A stretch of 64,000 nucleotides of DNA, taken from the NCBI GenBank assembly GCA_017591395.1, contig WEDG01003327.1, forward strand, positions 124,001 through 188,000, in the 5' to 3' direction. Below the pieces are notes generated by a model. That model worked only from the letters and a program-made list of their open reading frames with translations. It had not been told where the DNA came from and did not search any database. Source of the DNA: Schistocephalus solidus. Lineage: Eukaryota > Platyhelminthes > Cestoda > Diphyllobothriidea > Diphyllobothriidae. The translations under genes and the position numbers were made by a program. The first letter of the stretch is position 1; each line of letters begins with the position of its first letter. This document shows positions 33,770 to 45,659 of this stretch, in pieces.

Positions 33770-36700
33770 TAATGCGAGCATTGCATCGAAATATATTTCA
33801 GAACTGGAATAAATCTAGCATATCTGATATTCAACTTGCAAATTTTCGTTGGAGCCAATTTTAGCCCTCTCAGGAATCAATTAACTTTATTGGTTTTTTA
33901 AACTTTCACCATTTTACTGTGCAATACAGTTTATGTGCTATCTCATGAAATGTTGAGCGAACTTTTGATGTGCGTTTTCGCTTCTAAAAGATTACTTAGG
34001 TATGCTTGTAGGCTTAATTATACGGCAGCATATTAACAAAATAAACAATTTACTCCAGGATATTGGCTTTCGAACGAGCATCTTACGGACCAACTCCAAA
34101 AATGCAGGCTTTGAAATGACTACTTATCTTGTATGCATTTTTCCGAGTGACTTGCGATTTTCTTATAAATTTGAATATATTTTGGGTGAAGCGCGCACGA
34201 ATCATTGCTTCGTTAACCCGTTTGAAAGCAATGACGACTACCACAAATTTGATATTTCAAGAACATTCAACTTTCGGTTTTTGAAAAAAACGTTTTCAGT
34301 GCCCGAAAAAAGATTGAAACTGACCTGCCGTTGCACTTGTGTTCAGAGTTTTTAACTTAAATATTATGTACATTCCGTCAAAGAAAAATCACCAATTTCT
34401 CTATACTAACAAGCTGATGTTCTATGAGGCTTATAAAATTCTCCAACAGATATGACAGGTGTTGTCTATCTTAAAAGAAGTACTAATAGGTGGGCGGACA
34501 CGGTGGTTTATGCAGAGCCATTTCACAGTTTTGAAAAGCTCAGAATTTTAAACGTTTTCAAACCAAAATGTACACTTTTTTACGTAGGCGTAATTTTTAT
34601 ATGAGGTGAGTAGAAAAATAAACTTTTAAGCCTACTTTCCATAAACTATATAAGAATGTATAAAGGAGAGCGAAAATAAATATGAAAATTGATACTGTCC
34701 AAGTAATAATTTTTCAGAGACTATAAAGTATGAATAATTGAGGTAGTGTGCATTCAGAGATGATAATGAAGAAAGAAGGCTTGTCGGATAAATAAAGTTT
34801 TACTCGTGAATTTTCGAGCAGGTTACCTCGGCCTGTCTTCAGACGAGGTGAGAGGAGAGGCAGTCTTTCAAAAGTTGGTATTTTGTAGTAACGGGACTAT
34901 TTTATGATTATCCTGCATTAAAACTCAGTTAAAAACATTATTTAAGTAAACTTTTTGCATCAAAACCGCATTTAAAAAGTTCGATTACAATTTCAAAGGC
35001 AGCGCATCTACTGCATTTTACAGAAGAAGGCATGGAAGACCTTCAATTGCCAACTATTCATCCTTTAAATAACTTTCTTTTCGCAACGATATTTAAAGAA
35101 CTTGAAATAAATGTATGTGGTACATGAAGTAATAAATTTTTAGTATTGGTATATTGTAAAAAAATAGAGAAGAGACAGCGCCTTCTTCTGCATTGCTGTG
35201 TTAGGCTATGTTACTGAATAATAAAGTTTAAACCTCAAGTAAATCACAAGGCTTTAGCTCTTCGCTCCAGCACAAAAATAAATTTTATTATTTTGTTTGT
35301 GGAGTCAGTGATCAGTGGGCACTGTATATGTCTTGGGTAAAACGCGCTAGCTGGTTTTGTGGAGCTTGTACTTACCTCTAATTACTCTCATTGAGCTAAA
35401 AACACGTAATCAAATTATTTTTTTGTAAAATTATCGAAGTTAGGGAGAGTTATGTTCCCAGAAAGACTTTGTATGTGACAACTTTTCAATAAGTGCTATA
35501 GTTAAAGAACACCATAAATATTTTAGTGGTTGAAAGATTGCACATTTGTGACAAATGAGAGTAGGAATTTTAAATCGTTGGAGTTGAATTGCAGATTGCA
35601 CACCAAACATAATAATATTAAGCAGAGAATAAATAAATAAACCCTGTTTGTTCTGAACCTACCAATTCAGGTCAGATGAATAAAAAACTAGAGAGGCGTT
35701 GAGAGCATTTCTTATGTCTGTTTGCAGTGAAGGACTGATATTGGATCTGATAGTGCCTGGTGAATGATATTATAAGGCCGCTTTTAAAGTTAGAATCTAC
35801 ACTGCGAAGGTATAGAAGCAACCTAAGAATTCTTAATAATGATACAGATCTGATTTAGACGCAGTTTTGTGATATGAATTATGCAGAGTTTTTCTTTTGG
35901 GCTTCATTGATTTTTATGTTATATAAGGACAACAATAAATGTTTAGCGCCCCCTGTGACTGCACGTTGTTTTCTGCTAATTTCAGAAAAAAATCGACTTC
36001 AATTTTCCCAGCCGTAAACGGCAAATGACCTTTTTTCGAAAAAATGAAATAAATTAATCCATGGGAGTTTGCATAAGACTTGATATCTTGCTAGACACGT
36101 TTCCGATCCGAAGCATTTATGCACTGATATATTCAGATGTTTTCCGATGTTTCTATAAGAGCATAGCAAAACGCTATACAGAGTTATCAAGTTTGTCGTT
36201 TAGTGGAAAATATCGCTTACGTTAAGCGCGAACGCTGGCTTAAAATTAGCTGAAACTTTTAAAATTCCATTACGTTTGAAACATTTTTAACGTGAGAGTG
36301 TTCTTTTAAGGACCCAGGAAATACAATCAAATACAAGTTAATGAATTTTAAAATATTTATTTGCTTAAACCATATTTCCATCTAATTACAGCAAGCACTG
36401 TTAAAATACTACACATTGTTCCAACCATTCATCATATTTTGTGCAAATTTACTCACAATTTCTGAAAAGATAACGCAGCTATTGATTCTTTGCACTTAAA
36501 TTCTGGAAAATGGTGTCCACCTCAAACTTTGTAGTTGGGGGAAGGATACAACTTAGGTCAAAAATAATCTACAATCATGAGGGTCCTTGTGATAAAATAA
36601 GAACGTTTGCGTAGTGTCTTACATCATGACTTCAGAATTCTAATTTTTAGGGATTTAGCGTAATTATCTTGCCAAAGAATACTTCATGAACACTACAAGG

Positions 36701-39050
36701 GACATAAATAGAAACAGACGAGCATAAATTAGTTAGGTTTAAAAATTCATCCACCATACGAAATGTATTAGCAAGTGACGAAACTATATGGCAATTAGCA
36801 AAGCATTTTCATATAAAACTATTTTTCATCCGTTAAATTTACGAAAGCTCATTACCCTCAATGGGGAACTTAAGGGTAGGACGCTTAGGCATTAATTTCG
36901 TATAACAACAAGCACGTTAACTGAGCACAAATATTGAGCGAAGGATCTATAATAATTAACCAGCAATTTATTTATGAGTGTGAGCTATGTGGTATCTGGA
37001 TAGAATTATATAAATCACAAAATAACTTCCTATCTTGCATGCTTTTAGGGCTTTTTTCTATGTTTATAATGCACGTAACTTCTCGTTGGGAAAACTGCCA
37101 TTTAAATTAAATCTTAAAGGCCTTTATGCAGCATCTTATTGCTTTAAGCACTCATTTAAATAAATAAACAAATAAACTGCCCTGCATATAAAAGACCTGC
37201 GACCAACGGTTTTATTATTCTTGCCTTGTAGAATTATCGTCTCTGTATGCAGGACTCGATGTTTTGATTAAAATGAAAGAAATATTGGCATAGGCATCTC
37301 GTCATTAATATATATTTAAAATATGTGGTGACTTAAAATATTACGCTCTTACGTTTCCCGATTAATTCATACATTTGTTGAGTGAACTTGAATGGTGAGT
37401 TCATTTGAAGCAAAGTTTTCAAGATTTCATACCACGTTTCAGGGAAGATTGGAGTGCTTCTCTATAAAACATGGCATATTTTAGGAGCATTTAATACCCT
37501 AGCCGCAATCGAATGTTAAACTCCTCGCAGAGCACAAACGTTTTCAATGTACGAAAAGTTAAACCCTACATAATTGACCTAGGATAACCCTTATATAAAT
37601 TCAGCTGAAGCTACCTCTAAGGATTTATTTTTTCCCCAAATTTTTGACATAAACGTACTTTGATGAGAGTATGTTTTACCATCTTCACTCATTGACAGAC
37701 GGGCCTATTGGCGACACGATATTACTGAAATTGCACCCCGAGTAAGGTGCATAGATAAAAATAACTGTCTTAGGACTGAGAAAGTTAAACAGTTACATTT
37801 GCAGAAGGGTTGGATCATCATTCGATATGTGTAGTTACCGCATCATTAACGGTTCCATGCCCATTCAAGCCTCATTCAATCACGAAAAGTTGTGTAAAAA
37901 TAGCAAGAACATTAGGAAGCTGGTTTTGTTTTAATTGATATTTGCCCTAAGATCGGCATAATATCAACGCCTACATTGACCTATGAAATGCCTCGGAATA
38001 AAACCCGTAATCATTTCCTTTCTGGAACTAATGTTACACTTTTGCTTTTTGCAGCCGGCCTTTTGTATGGTATATCATGTAACTTAAATGCAACCAGGTT
38101 TATTTTATATTTTAATGAGGTACGTACTGGCATTCCGCAAGTGTGGCCTAGTTTAAATCCAGAAGAAATCTAGAAAATAGGTTTGGAGCAACCCATGACT
38201 CGCGTTTGAAACTTGTCAAGGGGCTTTTTGACCATAACATGAGCGAATGAAATGATAATTTTGGATGTGTTTGCAGTTTACAACCAACCATACGTGATCT
38301 CGTCCCTTGACCTTGAAAGTTGCTCTAGAATCATCCGGTGGTTTTGTGGTCATGATCGAAAAGTTTTATTACTTGATCTAGGAGTCAACATCCTACGGGC
38401 AGCGGCTGAGAAAACCAAAAGTCAATTTGTGACAGAGCTGCAGATGACTAGTTCAGATGAGGTCAAAGTTTTATGGCAACCTTTGTAAAGCTATTTACTG
38501 GTGCATATAAAAGTAACACATTTCGGTGTGTGTTAAAACTTGGCTGCTTCTCTTAAAACGAAGACGATGCCAATGAATGGCATACCTTCATATCTGCATT
38601 CTAGGACAAAAAATGTCAGCCAAACAGATTTAAGAACATCTTCGTAACTTAGTCTTCTAAGGTTTACTTGACATAATTCCTAGTCTGCGTATCTTTCAGA
38701 CAGAAAGGAGTGTCTGCTAAGGGGAATATAAATAGTTATCAAATGATGGGAAGGGCGTAAATAGCAGCGTTCTTACAGTTTAGTTCACATCGAAAACATA
38801 TAACCCCTCCCACGCGTTAGAGGAAAAATAACAAACCTAGCTGCCAACGTAGTCTAACTTTTTGGTTTTTTAAAATGTTGGTAGAACTAGGCATAACATT
38901 GATATTATCTTGAAATTCGCGAACTTCCGTCAACACCGAAATGTTTTCAGTCCCAGTAGTATGTGGATGAAGAGCATCACATTGGTTGAAACCACTCGTC
39001 GAACGCAATTAAACGCATTGCTTTTGTAAATGTCTTAGGTAAAATGACCT
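33770..39050. other. Unassigned AT-rich intronic sequence
   Basis: Frames of up to 117 codons (34002-34355 +) and two on plus at 37976-38173 and 38252-38488 show no recognised domains. Splice-like signals around the last two do not agree in phase. A phrase TTTATGTGCTATCTCATGAA at 33929 recurs in altered form at 51999, hinting at shared old repeats. Nothing is called. Confidence 0.35.
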
Positions 39051-39200
39051 CTACACGCATGCGTTTGATCCCTGTGCCATTATAACAACTGCACCTGCCT
39101 CTGATGATGGGTTTGAGAGAGAATCCAAAACGTCAGGCCCATAAGCACTATGGTCCGTTACCACCTCGTCTTCTTCGTCTTCTGATATAGATAACGTTTT
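39051..39200 (+). mobile_element. Penelope-like element 3' end fragment
   Basis: Plus-strand oriented terminus with the hammerhead motif at 39092-39142, continuing to about 39185. No coding sequence is attached. Confidence 0.5.
39092..39142 (+). ncRNA. Near-intact hammerhead ribozyme motif (PLE 3' end)
   Basis: Stem I GCCT (39097-39100) pairs with AGGC (39135-39138). CTGATGA is intact at 39101-39107, followed by one extra T. Stem II GGGTTT/GAATCC (39109-39114, 39121-39126) is paired with two G-U wobbles around a GAGAGA loop. The second core strand is AAAA, so the general-base G12 is lost. C and GTC (39131-39134) precede the cleavage site. Stem III would be the minimal ACGT type. Probably inactive because of G12A. 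Confidence 0.6.
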
Positions 39201-39849
39201 AAAGTTCATTGTCTCCGATTCACATAAAATTAACACAGAAGGTCGAAACTACCATAAGGCAATTGTATAGAATAATTTAATCTTACACTGCATGTCATAC
39301 TGATAAATCAACGGGCTCTCGTTAATACCTTCTAAGTCTACTGCATGCAGTAAAGTTAAAAGCACTCGGAGCTGTGCATTTTCACTACGCAGCTTAGGTT
39401 TGCGAAAGTAAATTTTAAATGTTCCTTTTCAGTTTCCACTTAAATTACTCCGCCAACTTGAAATAAGTACTTTGGAAGGGAGCTTTATGCGTTCAGTCCC
39501 AAAAGCTGATGTGAATAGTTCAGTTGAAATACATCGAATAGCACGAAATCACCACTTAATTGACATAGACTCTCAAAAGTCAGCCAGTAGTATACGAATA
39601 TTGAATCAGTCATCATAATGACAGCACAAGTACTAGTTGAAATCGTTGACCCAGGTGCTTTGCACATTTTCTGCCAGTGTACGACATAAACACGAGGGGC
39701 TAGAAGCATGGGGTTTCCCCGGCGTTCCCCATATGTTTTCTCGTATATAATCCAGTTTTCAATAGTACTGAATGTTAACAGAAGCGAACAGGCGATTTTC
39801 AGAAAGCCTCTCAGACGAAGAAACGATCACTGAAACAAGAATTTTAATG

Positions 39850-39897
39850 GCCTGACTTTTCGGATTCTCACTCGAACTCATCCTCTAAGCCACAAGC
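39850..39897 (-). ncRNA. Decayed hammerhead motif, left arm of inverted pair
   Basis: Minus strand: GGATGAG, a TTC...GAATCC helix, GAAAAGTC and AGGCCATTA, with TGGCTT upstream able to pair with AGGCCA as stem I. The CUGAUGA strand is altered. Confidence 0.4.
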
Positions 39898-40047
39898 AGA
39901 TAAGTGTACTGGAAGCACAAGGTTACTAGCATGTACAGTACATAATGGCCATGCTATTACACCCTGCTAATTTGTATTACGCAAGTGATCGCATGGCCAC
40001 TACGTAGTATAAATACTGCGTACCTTGCGCCTCTATCACCCTTATCT

Positions 40048-40100
40048 GCTATTGGCTTAGAGGATGAGTTCGAGTGGGAATCCGAAAAGTCAAGCCAATA
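40048..40100 (+). ncRNA. Decayed hammerhead motif, right arm of inverted pair
   Basis: TATTGGCTT can pair perfectly with AAGCCAATA as stem I. Between them are GGATGAG, a weakened stem II and GAAAAGTC. AATAAA follows directly (40096-40101). Confidence 0.4.
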
Positions 40101-40139
40101 AACCTTTTGTTCCAGTGATCGTTTCTCCTTCTGAAGTAC

Positions 40140-40939
40140 TGCATTTTCCGCAATTGCAGCATACCACAACACAAAATAGATAAAACACGCTTCTGGGATT
40201 TTGTTTTGTACCCGTTTTATCAGCTTGGTGACTCATACAATAGCTTGAGCCCAATTTTGTCAAATCCGTCGGGCGTGAGACTTGAAACCAAAGAAAACGA
40301 CTACTTCAGGCCTTATTGCGTTGTCGGAAATATATAACAGATAGCTTCAGTGGAGAAAATCAACCCATTCTTCTGCATTATGCAGTTTTTGTCATCCAGC
40401 TGTATTGTTGCCCACAAAATTTACTTGCACACACTCAGTATTAATTTATTTTGACCTATAAAAATAATCTCCAGTCCGCCTTTTTTAAGTACAAATCCTT
40501 GTTACAGCAGTATGATGAGTGCGTGGTTTAACTCATTTATTGTCATCCCTTTGCATAAACTCGGTGTGTTCAACCTAGGAATATGTGACCTTTATTCTGG
40601 GGTTATCAGTTGAATCCTAGCGGCATGTCTGTATCCAATGAAAAGAGACTTCCTCATTTACAAACTTCGGAACTTGGTGATTATGTGAGGATTGCATAGA
40701 GCTAATTCGTCTTTACTAATATTTTGGATGCCAACTTATGTTTAACTGAACAAAAGTGACATATCTTTAAGCAGGGAAGGTAACTGAATTGTAAAAGAGG
40801 TTAGATACTGAGAGGTGGGAGGTCAAAAGCATAGAAAGGATAGGTTTGGGATCGGATAAGCCTCTTCAGGAATGCGAGTTCATAAGGTGCTAAACAAAAA
40901 TATTAAGGATTTCAATAAGGATGGAAGGAGAAACGCAAA
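40140..40939. other. Unassigned sequence at the 5' end of the intron
   Basis: Nothing recognised. Confidence 0.35.
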
Positions 40940-40945
40940 ACTTAC

Positions 40946-41273
40946 CAAATAGAAGAGTAACTAGGCCAGGTGGGAGGTTTAACGTGGCGTGTAAGAGCGC
41001 CGCGATGGCTTGCGAACCGACAAAATAGTAGGAAACTGGGACCACATGCGGACTGGTCAGAGTCTGGAGGATGCCTCCAAGGAGGATGCAATTGGCAAGC
41101 CAAGTGGCGAAAAGCAAAAAGCATCCAAGTGCCAGTGGAAGCCAACCCGGTCGACAATCGTGTTTGTTTTCCCCTAAGTCAGCCTCTCGGTTCCTGGCAG
41201 TGTTAGCTGCCAACCCACTTGTCCAGTGAATGTACATAAGAAGAAGAAACAGAACTGCCGAGGTGATCCGCAT
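40946..41273 (-). CDS. Orphan aminergic-like GPCR, coding exon 1 (signal peptide, TM1, TM2)
   Basis: First coding exon of the receptor completed by 5106-7057. The ATG at 41273 is the first in-frame ATG after an upstream TAG; a frame extension to 41294 begins with GTG and is not a eukaryotic start. Residues 1-22 (MRITSAVLFLLLMYIHWTSG) look like a cleavable signal peptide, unusual for aminergic receptors. A short polar segment (23-43) leads to TM1 with Asn61 at 1.50 in WLANCILLGG. TM2 reads YYFVGSQAIAALLHATL: in register with the YFLxSLAxAD signature, position 2.50 is Ala92, so the sodium-site Asp is missing. Pro101 is 2.59. The exon ends after the first base of a Gly codon at a consensus GTAAGT donor. 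The composition is GC-richer than the surroundings, as in exon 2. Confidence 0.82.
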
Positions 41274-41429
41274 CCTTACGAAAATGCCGCCCACAGGGAT
41301 GGGACGTTGAAGGAGACGTGGCGAGGGCCTCCAAAACTACTTCGGTAGCCGAAGTGGCCAAGGTTTGACTGTCGTACGCACAGTGTGGTTTTAGTGCCGT
41401 GAGAGCGGCTTGGTAGCCACGGCGGCCAC

Positions 41430-41510
41430 CTAGGGCATGAGAACTGTTTGCTGACTTTTATTCCAATTGGAGAAAGTGCATTTGATCAGTCAGCAGATGG
41501 GCCAATAGCA
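41430..41510 (-). promoter_or_regulatory. Candidate promoter of the receptor gene
   Basis: On the minus strand an ATTGG (reverse CCAAT, 41506-41502) and a palindromic CCAATTGG (41470-41463) precede a TATA-like AATAAAAG (41462-41455). Initiation about 30 bp downstream would give a 5' UTR of about 155 nt. A three-codon upstream ORF (ATG CCC TAG, 41438-41430) lies at the likely start region. Spacing fits a core promoter, but motifs this short are weak alone, and trans-splicing in flatworms could replace the 5' end. Confidence 0.35.
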
Positions 41511-41639
41511 AACGGAGGACGCGCAAGCACGCGCGCCAGTCGCGACGAGACAGATGATCGTCATGGTCTGTGCGTAATTGCGTAGTTTGCTTTGGCACCG
41601 CGTGATCCATGACAGTATATCGGAACTGATTTTGATGGT

Positions 41640-43090
41640 CATTTCTAACGCTGCAACGTTGTACCCCAGATGGGGCTAGTTAAGTCTCTGCTAAAAACTA
41701 GAAATAAATAACTGATCCACAGATATCTATCTACAACATGCTACTAGCATTAATGTGCAAAACATCAGGTGGTTATTTCCTAATTTGCGACTTCTTCTTG
41801 GACAGGTTTATATAACTCACCTTCAAAGGTAAAAGACAGGCCTATAACGTGGTGAAGCTCGGTTATGACTGTGGAACAGGTGTATGTGTCTCTCGAGCTT
41901 TCCAGCATGATTCACGAATTTGATAAAGTACAGTGACCATTTAAACCGAATTTTCATCAGAGTCTTGGTTTTTTATACTTCAAAATATTCAAACTATCCA
42001 CGCACAAACATGATGTTCCTTCGCGATGAAAGATTGCAAGATTTATTCATCAAGATTAACTTCAAATTATGTTTATTAGGACCCTCATTGGGAATTTCCC
42101 GTATTGATTGCCAAAGGCGTAGGGCAATTAGAAAGTTGTAGTCACGAGCAATCCTTGTTAAAAAATGTAAAATTTGAGTGGATGTTTATGCTTTCTTTCA
42201 TAAAAATGCCTCAGAAACTCAGTAACAGTGTTGGCCAATTAAACAGACAATTGAAGAAGTGTAGACACTATTCATCGGTTACGTCTAATCGAACCAAGAA
42301 TTTGTGGCTATTATACTACCCGTAACTATGGGGGACCACTCTATTATAATTTCTTTTGGAATGATTTTAATATTATGAGTACTCCGCAACTATCTGTTAC
42401 AAATATTTTACCATGAAAAAACTGTACATTTTATCCTTTTGTGCATTTATCCAAAACACAATTTTTAAAATAATTAATTAGGAGTAAAAAAATTGTAAAA
42501 CAGGAAATAGCAGTAAGCACATCCTACTGAAAATAAATCAGTCATATACTAACATAATTCTCCATCCAGGCAACATACCTGATTTTGGTTTGGCAAACTC
42601 TCCACCCAAGACTGCAGATCCGTATGTCCATATTAGACGGCCAAATTTTGCATGATGATTTCCGATCAAAGCCACGCCATAGTGCAGAACCCGTTGGAGT
42701 TTTCAAGATTGACCTTGACTGTGCCCGCCTTCAAAGGTTAACTTTGTATGAAGTGAGCATGTGGTAGGGTACCGGGATAAGAAATTCATCCATTATTCCA
42801 TTGCGCATTATTTTTCGTCTTGAACTTGGGGTTAGGCTAGGGCTAAATTTAAGGAATATGGCGAATAGTTGATTTAGAGTAAGGACGCGCGAATATTTGC
42901 CCTTCCAGTTATTTTGCATGAGAAGACATTTTATTACCTGAGGGCAATTTTATTCCCGGGTTTAATGGAATCAGGTAAGACGCAGCCATCTATACAACTA
43001 TTTGTGTTTTCAACTATGTAGTCCAAACGCCCGCGACATATAAACAAATCTCCAACTTACTCTTACCAGTTAATTTGCAGCTTTAGGTCT
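41640..43090. other. Unassigned sequence upstream of the receptor gene
   Basis: A short match at 42084-42105 (ACCCTCATTGGGAATTTCCC) recalls the foldback family end. A GGGGTTAGGCTAGGG tract at 42825-42895 resembles the telomere-like repeats. No gene seen. Confidence 0.35.
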
Positions 43091-43144
43091 GTGATAACAA
43101 CAACAAGCATCCACAAGATGAAGGGCTGATCTCTCGAAATAGTA

Positions 43145-43188
43145 TTTTTTTCAGATCCTCGCTCAAACTCATCACCACAGACAGGTGC
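43145..43188 (-). ncRNA. Decayed hammerhead motif (PLE 3' end)
   Basis: Minus strand: CTGTGGTGATGAGTTTGAG, GAGGATCTGAAA, then an A-run. The helix II outline survives; the GUC side is lost. Confidence 0.35.
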
Positions 43189-43199
43189 ATGTTCAACGA

Positions 43200-44615
43200 C
43201 AAGCGTAGTGCTATGATAATTGAATTGCAGCAAAAAGCCGTATAGCACACTTTCAAGGCAGCTTTAAATAAAGTTTAAATCGGATATGAATGAACGTACA
43301 TCTGATAAGTGTTGTTCTACGACGTAGAACGCGGTAAACTCTAGATGGAATAGCCTCACCCTTTCCAATATGAGTGCTGCTGTTAAATTATCAAATTGTC
43401 AAACAGAATGAGTCAACGGTGAAAACTTGGCGGACTCCTTAGGGGTTGGACCAGCGACAGCAAGCGCAAAACTTGCGGACATCCACTGCTATAAATACTT
43501 GAGAGAGGACGCTTTATAAAGTAGGTAATACAAAACTATAAGTTCTGTTGATTTTGTCACTCTTCGATAGTTACTAAGTGGCTTCCAGATAAAGCCACTT
43601 GGACACAGAAGATGGATAATTTTCTGAAAGGTACCTGAAATTGTCCGAAAATTTCACAAACCAAACATCGCCAATGACAGACAGTTGTAAAGGGGAAATG
43701 GGATAAAAGGGCTAGATGGTTTTTATTGTAGTGCCTACATCGATATTGTCTGTTATTAAGATTATTTTGCTAGGAGGTTTTGCTTGCAAGCTCAGCAGAG
43801 GCACAACTCAAAAAGGTAAGTGGGTAGAAAATAAGGAAGTAGTAATCAGTTTAAAAACTCAAACTGGCATTCGTACCTTAGCTGGACATCACCTGGCACA
43901 AAATAGTGACATATGAATATGTTATTTCCAATAACCTGTCAAAAAAAAAAATTGGTTACTCGTTTTTAAGGACAGTGTGTTGCTATACAAACATTCAAAA
44001 GTTGACCGGAAGTTCAACAAAACTTTTCCTCATTAAATTATGCTTGTACTCAAATCAAATTAATAGGAAAAGATTCAACTAACTTTCCGTGGAAAAAGAT
44101 ACTTTGGTTCACAACAATGGTGACAAAATATTAACCACATATATTTTGGCAAAGAGATTTTATGGTATGCGATATTCACATGTTATCTTACTTTAGGCAA
44201 GGTGCAAGTAAGGTCCGCAGATATTGATACCTGATATTCAGATGTGTAGTCTTGTTTTGATATTGAGTTAGGGGAAATTCAACCACATTTCACCCTTAGA
44301 ATGGATATTTTTCCAGCGCCATTTCACCAAGAAGGCAGCCTTGAAAAGTTAGTTAATGGAATTTGATCTCATGCTGCCTACAGGGCTATGCCGTGTTTAC
44401 ATGCGAAGAAACATTACATGAAACTTGACAGTATGAAAGCACTGTTTTTATGATTATACTCTTATTAAACACTTATGTTATAGCAATTCAAATATTCAAA
44501 AACAATTTCCTTGAAGGGGCATACAAATGTTAGCTTAAACAAGGTAACAAGCTGTCCAGACTGAACCCTGTTGTTGTACGTACTGGTTTCTTGTACGTGT
44601 ACTCTTATCTCCGTA
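43200..44615. other. Unassigned sequence
   Basis: AT-rich, no recognised element or frame. Confidence 0.35.
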
Positions 44616-44619
44616 ATTG

Positions 44620-45015
44620 TCCTCCTCCAATTCCCGAAAGTGAGCAGAATATGTGCAAAGTTTGTTGAAGTGACCGTCCTGAGTCTTAAGTATGAACATG
44701 GAATGCTGTGTGCGTTGTTGCAGTCAACACCATCCCCCGACTTTGATTTGATGTCAGGATATCCCGTTAACTCCAGCAATTATAAGTCTTCATAACTTAC
44801 CCTATTGGGACATTAGCGTAGCAATAAAGGTTCCTTGCAATTTATCTGTTGATTCATCTATGACATTATATATCGCAAACGCTGTTCAAAACTAACAGCC
44901 TAGAATCTCATCAAAACCTTGACGATCTTAAATCGGCAAGTGCTTAAATGAAAAGCGTTACTGACTGTGAAAGTGATCAACTGTAAAAACAACCTTAGAT
45001 AAACTTTTACATAGC
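44620..45015 (+). repeat. Dispersed ~390-bp repeat, copy 2
   Basis: Inverted partner of 14405-14800, about 30 kb away and outside the receptor intron. The shared frame ends at 44793-44795 and similarity runs on past the stop (CTATTGGGACATT, CAAGGAACC or GGTTCCTTG, TTGATCACT). Confidence 0.7.
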
Positions 45016-45659
45016 AGCATGCTGAACTGTGTGTGATCAGCTTTCCGTCCATCTATTGTAATTTCAGGTGACAAAATACCCGTGTGGTTTGAATTTCTTT
45101 GTATCGTTAGTTTATATAGAGCACCAAGAAATCTAGAAAACCCAGGCTCTTGTTTTGCTTTGCGCTTGAGCATGTATCCATTTTACACCGATGTCAATGC
45201 AACAGAATTCTACCGATGTCTGTGTAGACGAAACCAGTAATTAAGTTATCCCAGGGTTTTCAAACTGCTGTCCACTATGGCTATCAAATTCTTGATGCCT
45301 ATATAACAGCTGCACCCTACCGATTTCGTAAATAACAAGAGAATAAAGAACAACACTTGACATTTTTCAAGGATCTTATACACCTTACAATTTGACATTT
45401 CTGACATTTTTGGCGCTCTATACAACGTAAGATTAACTCTTATGTTGCTATCCATAAACTACCATTATAGAAGTTTCTTCATTCTGTTAAGTCACCTGCA
45501 TTTAAATGCCAATATTTTGTAGAACAACTCCAGAAAAAACTGTGACTTACACTAGATGCCTTGACTCATGCAGGTTTATGATATAAATTTGCGTGCGTTC
45601 TTTAATGTAAATTGGGCATTATTATTTGGAATTTTCGAGTTGAATTGAATCTCGAGAAG

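Larger units (their letters stand above)
39811..40135. repeat. Inverted pair of PLE 3' ends
   Basis: Two copies of the PLE terminus face each other, left arm 39811-39965 and right arm 40135-39975, almost without spacer. Matching blocks on the two strands are GAAACGATCACTG, TGACTTTTCGGATTC, CACTCGAACTCATCCTCTAA, GCAGATAAG and TGGCCATGC. The 3' ends point outward. Both carry decayed hammerhead cores. A transcript across it could fold into a hairpin of about 150 bp. Confidence 0.75.
7058..40945 (-). other. 33.9-kb intron of the receptor gene
   Basis: Donor G|GTAAGT (GT at 40945-40944) and acceptor TTCAG|GT (AG at 7059-7058) are both phase 1 and join TM2 to TM3 through a Gly codon. Pro101 (2.59) to Cys122 (3.25) spans 21 residues, close to the 18 of the beta-2 adrenergic receptor, so no exon seems to be missing. 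The intron holds most of the mobile elements listed here. Confidence 0.8.

Noticed and set aside
33548..33781. 77-codon minus-strand frame
   Set aside because: It lies within the inferred gypsy 5' LTR and carries no domain.
34002..34355. 117-codon plus-strand frame
   Set aside because: AT-driven composition, no recognised motif, no promoter or splice context.
37976..38488. Nested two-exon plus-strand gene
   Set aside because: A GTACGT donor and a TTTGCAG acceptor are visible, but they imply phase 0 and phase 1, which do not join in the open frames, and no domain is recognised.
41274..41294. Upstream extension of receptor exon 1 by seven codons
   Set aside because: It would begin at GTG. 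The first in-frame ATG after the upstream stop is at 41273 and starts a signal-peptide-like sequence.
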